Origin: Metaphire vulgaris
Taxonomy: Eukaryota; Annelida; Clitellata; Crassiclitellata; Megascolecidae
Assembly (NCBI GenBank): GCA_018105865.1
Contig: CM030832.1
Span: forward strand, 19,473,519-19,537,518
Reading direction: 5' to 3'
Length of the DNA: 64,000 nucleotides
The translations under genes were made by a program, and so were the position numbers. Shown here one piece after another: positions 45,501 to 54,500 of the stretch. The notes below the pieces were generated by a model, which saw only the letters and a list, made by a program, of their open reading frames with translations, had not been told where the DNA came from and made no database searches. Each line of letters starts with the position of its first letter. Positions within the stretch are counted from its first letter, which is position 1.

Positions 45501-48500
45501 GCACCAGTGCTTTCATGGCACCCACTGCAAGAGAATCGATAACAGTGCGCAGCTGACACAGTTGATAAAAGCATCCAGAGACGATTTTGCTTATCTGGTC
45601 AGACATAGTGAGATTCTCATCAATGATAACTCCAAGTGTATTAGTTCGCTTCATATGGACTCCGCCAAGGTTTAGATAGTCGATGTTAACTTTCGCCATC
45701 TGTCAACTGTAGCCCAAGATTATAAATTCAGTTTTTGATGAGTTTAGCTTCAGACGATTTTGATAGAGCCAGCTCTCAACTTCAGCAACACAGTTGGTAA
45801 GTATTTTGACGGAGTCCTGCAGGGCAGATGGATCACAGCACAAATAGAGCTGAATGTAATCAGCATACATACATGTGCGTTTGCAGCTGATGGCCTTTGA
45901 CGACATCTTCCAGCTGGCTGATAAAAATGATGAAAAGTAACGAGCCAAGAATCGAGCCTTGTGGTACTCCGCAGCTCAGTGGCCTGTTACTTGATAGCTT
46001 ACCTCCATACCGGTCTTGGATCGAGCGGTCGGCGAGATGGCATTTTATCCATCCAAGGGCCTGACCTCCTATGAAGGGTAGCTGCAAAATAAGCAGGCGA
46101 AAGCTTGATGAATAAGCAGTCATGGACCAACAGCAGCAGACTCTAAGAGGTGTGACTGGCTGGTGGCTGGAACCACCAAGCAGATTAAATATCACAAGAG
46201 CCAAATGACAGTCTGTGGGATGACGAGTCTAGGCCACCATCAGATAAGCCTATCCACCACGGCTCTGTGGTTACCCTCTTTAGGGATGAGCTAGGAAAAG
46301 GAAAAGTCTTAAACTAAACCGGGGCAGATGGAAATAGCTAAGCCTCTTCAGGCAAATCCGTCTAGGAGAAAGTAAACTCCAAACTCAAACCCCCAGCTCA
46401 GGGTATGGGTGAAGTACTCAATGGCGATGATGGCATCCTCTAGTTATAAAGAAGGCAGGCATTGAAGGCAGAAGCAGGCAGAACATGCAGGTATGCTTAG
46501 AGGGTGGGTATGAACCGGAAAGGACATACTACGGCCAACCAGAAACACCAGGAAAGGAATGGTCACTGCCTGGGGAAAAATTACCATAAATCTACATGAC
46601 ACTCCAAACCATGGGTGTCAAAACCTTGGCCCGCGGGCGAAATAGCAGGCGAAAATATTTATGTCATAAACAGGCAAAAATATTTACTATTTTGCTAAAA
46701 GTTTATGTGTTAAATTGGTTTGATGCAAAATCTTGTTTGGATTAAGAAATTAGTTTGATGTAAAATCTTTTTGAGTTTTAAAAATTGCTTTGATGTAGAC
46801 TTGTAGATCCTGCGTTTTGTTGGCGTGACAAATGGAAGACCATAAATCTTTTTTGGATTTGAGTTTTGTTGGTCATGTTGACTGAACCAGTATATAGACA
46901 CGCTGCATCAACAGCAGGAGATTACTACCGTTATATAATCGCCTAGCATACTTGCATTAATCAGTAAAACCCTCGGTAAATTTGCGAATAGCTTTGGCTT
47001 CAGATTTAAAACTGGACATTGCTAAACTAGTGAAAAAAACAATGTCACGTCTCATCAGCTTTCACATCTACATCGGCCATCATCAAACTTTATATGTTTT
47101 CAATTTGATCTTCAGTTCTTTGCCATTAACAGGGTTTGAAATTTAACTGTTGCTGTTAGACATGACTAGAATACAGTTTGTCATAGTTACAACAAAAGGT
47201 TGTAATCAATGTAAATAATGCAATGATTGAATGACTTTTCATGTTTTCGTCATTTTACTTTAGATTTTTAGATAGCTCAGATTTTGGAATATATATTGAC
47301 CAGCATTTTTGCATTTGGCACGCGAGGACATAGGAGACATGTCATTTGGCCCACTGCCCAAAAAGTCTTGACACCCCTGCAGGGCCGCCGAGAGGGGGCA
47401 ATTGCACAGGGGCCCAGCGGTCTGGAGAGGGCCCGGGCCGATGATGAATATGCATAATTAACAAAAAAATTAATAATAACACTAAAGAAAGGTTACGATG
47501 TCAGTTCAGCAGAGGGGCCCGGCGAGCAAAAGGGGGCCCCGGGACAGTGTGAAAACGGTTGACAAGCAAAAAAGGTCATCCGGAACGGTGTGAAAAGGGT
47601 GACAAACAAAAAAAGGTCGTCAAGAAATTTTCAGACTTCTCAAGGGCCCGTCGGCCAATCTGCACAGGGGCCAGGAATGTCTCTCGGCGGGCCTGCACCC
47701 CTGCTCCAAACCAAAGATAATCATACTTGCCCGGGCGTCACCCAAGATAAAATGGTTTGCGCTGATCGTTGATGCACTCTGGAGACAGTGTTATGTGAGA
47801 GAAGAGGCAAAATTCAATACTGAATCCTAGATAAAGAGAAAGTGGCAAGAAGCAACATAATCTCAGCCAAAAAGTAAGAAAGAGTAGGACAATAGAACGT
47901 ACGAACATTGTACAGCACTGGGAAGTCATTTTGTCTGATGAAAGAGCTCAAGAGACTAAGCATCAAGATGGGTGGAATAAGTGAGACCCATTGCGTCGGC
48001 AGTGGGGAATGATGACTAATGGGTACACAATATGGTACAGTGGAACTGAGACAAGAGTTCTCAGATATGGAGTGGCAATTGCAGTAGAGTCGAGTTTTAC
48101 AAAGTCTGTTTCTGATGTGATGTTTCATAGTGACTGACTAATTAAAATCTGAATAAGGTGCAAGAATGCTGACATCACAATAATCAAGGCACATGCACTA
48201 ACAAAAGAGGGTTTGGATGAGAAGGTCAAATTCTATAACAACTTACAACAACTGATAGACAGAACACCAAGACATGACCTTATCTTTCTCCTGGTTCGAG
48301 TCAGTTAGTCCCCATTTCTGATGACAGTATTTGCAGTGTGCCTGTCCAGTTCGAAAACGGTTTAACGGACATCACAGATGATGAGGCAGTGTGTCGAAGC
48401 CTGGCTGTAGGATAGCAGAATCCTCGACCAGTTGGCAATTGATCATTTGAGCCAACTTCCAGTCAAGTCTCCACTGTCCATCAACATTTGAAGACTGAGA

Positions 48501-51500
48501 TACTGTGGATTGCGACCCCTAGAAAGAATCATCTGATCAACCACGCACCGTTCTTAATTGATGGGGTATATATTACCCCATCCACTGAAGTGCGCCTTCT
48601 GGGAGTGTTAATCGATGAATCGTTAACGTTTAATGGCCACGTAAATAATGTGTCTCGATCCTGCTACTGTCAGCTCCGGGGGATTAGAGAGATTCGTCGC
48701 CACCTGCTAACCTCATCAGTGATCGTTTTGGTCCGTGCATTCGCCCTCTCAAGGGTCGATTACGGCAATAGCATTCTTCTGGGCCTTCCTTCTAGCCAGC
48801 TGGACCGTCTACAGACGGTACTCAATGCCTCTGCCCGAATGATCTTCGGAGCTAGATGGAGTGATCATCTCACCCCTCTGCTGAAAGACAGGCTTCATTG
48901 GCTACGCATTCCAGAGCGTATAACCTATAAACGATGTTGGCTAACATCTCAAGCTTTGTATGATTCAACTTTCCCCGGCTACCTCGCTGAACTAGTTCAT
49001 AGGCCTTTGCCCACTGAACGTCATCATCAGCTCCGATCTGGTCACAGTGTTAAGCTGCTTGTTCTCCCTCCCGCCAAGACCGTGCAACTTGGCGAGAGGT
49101 CCGTTACGCGTGGGAACCCTATCCTCTGGAACACCCTACCTAACAACATGTCCATGGAAACTAACCTCGAATTGTTTGCAAAGAAACTTAAGACACACTT
49201 TTTTGATATATCGTATAAGTGCAGAATGTAAAGTTCTCTTGAATATGGCATTCAGCTATGATTATTGCGCTATATAAATTGACGTTTTAACATAACATAA
49301 CATACTTTGGAACTCGTTACCTGACGTTGTGTCAGAAGCTGTCTCTGCGGAATCCTTTCTTAGGAACTTAAAAACACACCTATTTAATATAGGATTTTAC
49401 CAGTGATGGGCACTAGTTGGAAAAAAAGTAGTTAAACTAAACTTTATTTTTAACTAAATATTTGTAGTTAAACTATTATTTTAACTATTAGTTAAAATTT
49501 TCCAAAAAAAGTTTAACTAAACTTTTTTAAGGTAGTTAAACTATTTCCAACTATTTTGCAACTTTTCTGTAAATTTTGTATTATTCGATTCCTTTCAATG
49601 TAACAAAAAGAACTCGCCGTAATTTATGAAGGCTTACAGTGGCGGTTGCAAGAACTCTCGGTGGGGGATACAATGAATTTCTAGGAAGATCCCGCCAATT
49701 GTCAAAGAAATTATATGCAAACGGCTTAGAAGAAATCTGTAGATCTGGTTTATAAAATATAATGTTGAGAATTGGCAATGCATAAAAGCGATTTTAGTCT
49801 GGTTGTACAGAGTCATAGTTCAAAATGAACTGTAGTTAGTCAGTAAGTATACTGTTAGACCAAAGTACTACCAAGAAATAAATACCACTTTTTTCTCAGA
49901 AATTCATCAATGCCACACATGCATTTTTGGTGGGCTGGTGGGGGATGCATCCCCAGTCATCCCCAACGTGGAACTGCCCCTGAAGACTAATGCAGGCAGT
50001 ACTTGCATCAAACAATGTGATTAACTATCAGGATCAGAAAGGTCAACAACAATGTCAGCAAGATTTGTGTAGTTCATTTTCATGTTTCAGTACAAAGAGC
50101 AATAAGAAATAAGCAGTATAATAAAAAAGTTGGCAAAAAAGTAGTTAAACTTTTAGTTGTAACTATTTTAAAAAGTAGTTAAACTATTGCTGTAACTAGT
50201 TAAGAAAAAAGTAGTTAAACTATTGTCTCAACTAAATTTTTCCAGTTAAACTAATAGTTATAACTATTTTAGTTAACTAGTGCCCATCACTGGATTTTAC
50301 TGATAGAATTATGTCAAAGCGCTTTTGTCGTAGGCCTTAGCCTTGTTTACTGCGCTGGATAAATTGTCTAGAAATAATAATAATAAGTGTACGAATGAAG
50401 TTTTTTTAAGGAACTTTGTCGGAGGATTTTTGGAGAAAGAGCGGTGTCGAGGGATGTTTGTCGTCGGAACTTTGTCGGATGAACGGTGTTTCATTTGACC
50501 TTGGAGGTGTTAGAGAGTGGTTCGAAGGCAGTTTGGAATTATTCAATTATGGCAGCATTGTTGGATTTGGTTTCATTGCGAGGAGGAAAACGAAAGGGAT
50601 GTTCTTCTTTCTTCGTTTACATGGGTTTTTGTTGCAGTCGCGTTTGTTATTCTGATGTAAGGAACGTCATTATTCTGGAACTAGGAGATTTATCTTCAAC
50701 GATTTCTGCATCTTCGGTGTGTATGCTGTTGTATACACTAACGTCGACTGTCATTGGATCAAGCCAATAAAGTGGACCCACATTTGACCTCATCGTTCTT
50801 TGAGGATTGTCAAGTTCTATTCGGGGACTCTGTACAAGTGGTGTCGTGATCTATGATATCAATCAAATGGATGCAGCAGCGGGTAAAGGTCACCAGGAAT
50901 CAGGAAAAGAAGAGGAAGTACATAACTCTAAAAGGGAATTCAATTTAACTTTATAGGTTATTGAGAGTACTTTGGTATACTGGTGTATGTTTGCAATATT
51001 TTGTGGTTTATTGTTGATGGTATTGAATCATTGGATTTGTGTTGTGTATTGATTGCTTAATTTCTTACGATGGATCAATTATCAGTGAAACAGAGAACGA
51101 TTACTTGGGAATGGCTGATTGGCAAAGAAACACCAGAGGATGAAGAGTTGGAAGAAAGTTTGGCAGAAGGAGTAGAAGCAGACCCAGAATCCACACAGAA
51201 ATCAGAGATGATGATTCTTATGGAAATGTAGGTGCAGATGGAACAAGAAAGAATGAGGCATAAGGAGCAGAAAGAACAAGACAGAATAAGGTGTGAGAGC
51301 AGAGGAGGAAAAAGGAAAAGGCTAGAGAAGAGCAGAGGAGGAAAGAGGAAAAGGACATGGAAGAGCAGAGGAGGAAAGAATGGGAGAGGAAGCAAGAAGA
51401 GAATGAGGAAATAAGAGCAGAAAGGAAAAAGGAAGATAAGATGGAACAAAAGGAACAGAATGATCCGATATCGCAGAGTTTAAAAGAAAATGGTATTCAT

Positions 51501-54500
51501 GAAATGCCTAATGACAGTAATCAACTTCTTGCATATTTTGATACTGTGGAACAGATTTTTACTAGTCTTGAATTTGATGAGGATTTCTGGGTGACATTAT
51601 TGTTGCCATTTATGTGTAATAAAATCAGTATCCAGATGTTTAATCTCAGGACAATTCATCTCAAGGATTATTCACCTCAGGACGTTTCATCAGGAGGACT
51701 ATTCATCTCAGGACGTTTCATCTCAGGACGATTCATCTTGGATAACCCTAACCCTTACACTAACCCTTATAACTTTATCCGAGATGAATCACCCTGAGAT
51801 GAAACGTCCTGAGATGAATAGTCCTCCTGATGAAACGTCCTGAGATGAATAGTCATTTAGATGAATCGTCTGCAATGAATCATCCTGAGATGAAACGCCC
51901 TGAATTCAATAAAATCAGGGCATATGTACTTAATTTACAACAGTTTACATATTAGGTTAGACTGTTATTGATAATATTAAGCAAAGTCACAATTATTATG
52001 AAAATTTGGATCAGAAAATCAAAGGAAAGCAAAGTTGGATTTGTGGCTCTAATTATCATTTGAAATTTCAGTGCAAACTTAAAAGAAAAAGGGGTCCAGT
52101 TATGCATAATGTAAATAAAACTTATGTTGATGTTAACACAAGTGATATACAAGCTGAGTCTGATGTCTCGGTGTAAGTTTATATTGGTTTATCGTGTGAT
52201 ATTGGAATTAAGAGTGCACAGGACAGTAGAATTGTTAATGAACCTGTTGTGGCAAAACTTGTTGATGAAGTGTAGGATTGTCACATATCGTTAGGCATTT
52301 TGATAAATGTAGAAGGTACTGATCATATGACAGTTAAACCTACTGTTGATAAGTCTCAAATAAAGTTGTTTAACCCCTTAATGGGCAGTGCCGTTTATAA
52401 ACAGCGCCCGTCAATCGTTCGCTAACGGGCAGCTTCGTGTATAAACGCGCGCATCCTCAGTGTCTGTTCCGCAACGGGTTTGCAGTATATAAACGTTCTA
52501 ATGTAATAATTCGATATAGTTGTTATCCATTCGGTAGATGGTAGCTCTTTTTTAGCGATTGTGACCACTATAAGCTAGGAGAATAGGTTTTATTCGACAA
52601 AGTCGGATTTTTGCTTTACAAAAGTGTCATTTCTAAGGTTCGAAAAATCCTAACTACCCGAAATGTGGTCCGATCTTCAAAATTTTTAAACTATTCTGTT
52701 CCAATTACACCCCTCTACAAATTTGCCGCTCACATAAGGGGGTCACCGCTGAAAATTTTGTGCTATTGAGCTTTGAAACAAATTTTTGGGAGGGGTCAGA
52801 TTTTAGGCTGTAGAGTGGCCCTACCCCCAAATTTTTTTTTGCATGGATGGTTCGAAAGGCCAATAAAAATGCTAAACAACGGTGCAAACCTCATTTCTTT
52901 AGCTTCCATATAACATTGGAGCTCTGACATAAACAAAACACATTTACATTAAATACTGATACTCTGGCAACAATAGTATTGGAAGAAATTAACTGTCTAT
53001 TATAAAAAATCAACCTAAGCTTGCTAAGATGATGCATCACTCACACAAACGATCTTTTTGTCTGAGGTTCCAGCAACAAAGAAATCTTGTTTGCCCTCTT
53101 CTGGATGGAATTTTATGCAGTAAGGTATCTTCCCACTTGAGAAACGTGATAAACAAGCACCTACAATTTCAAAAAGGAATTTTAGGCCTTTAAAGTTTGC
53201 TATTTAATGCATTTTTATGATCATCACTTGACCCTTGACTGCAGCATGGAAATGTATTCTCCGCTGATAGATTACCCTACTTACATCAGGGCATAAAACT
53301 TGCCAGACATCACAGGTCATGTGATTTCCAGCCAGGCATCACTGCTCAGTTATATAAAAATATGAATTCCATATTGTGGACATCAGGCAATTCACTACTG
53401 CAGCCAATAGACCGATACATACTAATATTTGATGACTCTCATCGTTACGCTGCATAGGCTAATAAACATTGATGACGACCGTCAACCTGCTGTCAAGAGA
53501 TTAATGATAGTACCAGCATAGCAGTTTGCAAAATTTTTCACATTAAGGGCCAAATTTTGCAGCAGAATCCTTTCATGGGCCATAGTTTCAAAACCTTGAT
53601 TACACATACTGTGGCAACACCAACTCACGAACCTGTCACTCTGCCGAGTCAAGTAGCTCCTGCTGCCCTCCAAGTCTCCCAATCACTTTCCACCACCGAC
53701 TGCTGGATCAGTGGCATTTGTTCCATGTTCAACCTTGTGACAATCAAGCAAGGTGTCCAGAGCTGTCGGGAGGGCCGCATACTGAGGATGACCACTCCTC
53801 AATGCAGGGTCCCAATTATCACCATCTGACGTCTCTATTTCTGCTCTGGTCCGGCCTTTTCTGTGAGAAACTATGAACTTTAATTCATTCAACCTATCAC
53901 TGACCATCACTTAGACATTATTTGACGCAGACTAGACCAATGTACTGTGCTTCTTCATTCATGGCAATGGTACTTATATTTTGCGCTCTTATAGATGGGC
54001 AGTGGCACCTGTTTTCCTCTGCAGCATCTTCACACATTTGGTTTCTTCTGGTCTCATTTATAGATGGGTATCAGAATCTGGTTTCCTCAGTTTTTGAACC
54101 AACCGGACTCCCGTTATCCTATAGACAGGCATCTGTCTTCCTCGGCGGCTTCACTACAAGTGGGCCACTTCTGCCCCTTCAAAATTGCATTTGTAAATTT
54201 ATTGTTGATCCAGATTGCTACACTTCCAGAGTAAACTATCTTGTGTCCTTCTATTGTAGTGAAATGACCTTGTCCTTCCCATCTTATATCTGACAACTCA
54301 CATACTATGTTAATTGCTTATTCTGTCCAGTTCTTTTTTTAGTTGATATAATTTTCCTATATCCAGAGAGAACTCGGTATTCCATGAGATCAGACAGTGA
54401 TCCGATATTACTGTTTCCATTATACGTATGTCCTTTACGATGGCTTTAGAGTTCGAAATAACAATATCTAGCAGTTGGTCCCGCTGGTGAGTAGGTTGGA

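Larger units (their letters stand above)
46230..48290 (+). mobile_element. RTE-like LINE 5' region (UTR and endonuclease), split by nested hATs
   Basis: 46230-46601 is non-coding and resembles a LINE 5' UTR. After the hAT pair, the frame at 47890-48290 reads [40 protein letters not shown] and [20 protein letters not shown], which is the endonuclease N-terminal half. Several stops. Confidence 0.72.
50388..52369 (+). mobile_element. LTR retrotransposon fragment (5' LTR + gag)
   Basis: Candidate 5' LTR 50388-50836 (TGTACGAATG...CTGTACA) with CCAATAAAG. Two bases later TGGTGTCGTGATC is a candidate primer-binding site. The gag frames follow. It breaks off at the piggyBac-like repeat at 52370. No pol and no 3' LTR seen. 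Confidence 0.6.

Noticed and set aside
49634..49816. Minus-strand ORFs within the hAT at 49401-50292
   Set aside because: Short, without hAT transposase motifs; the element looks non-autonomous.
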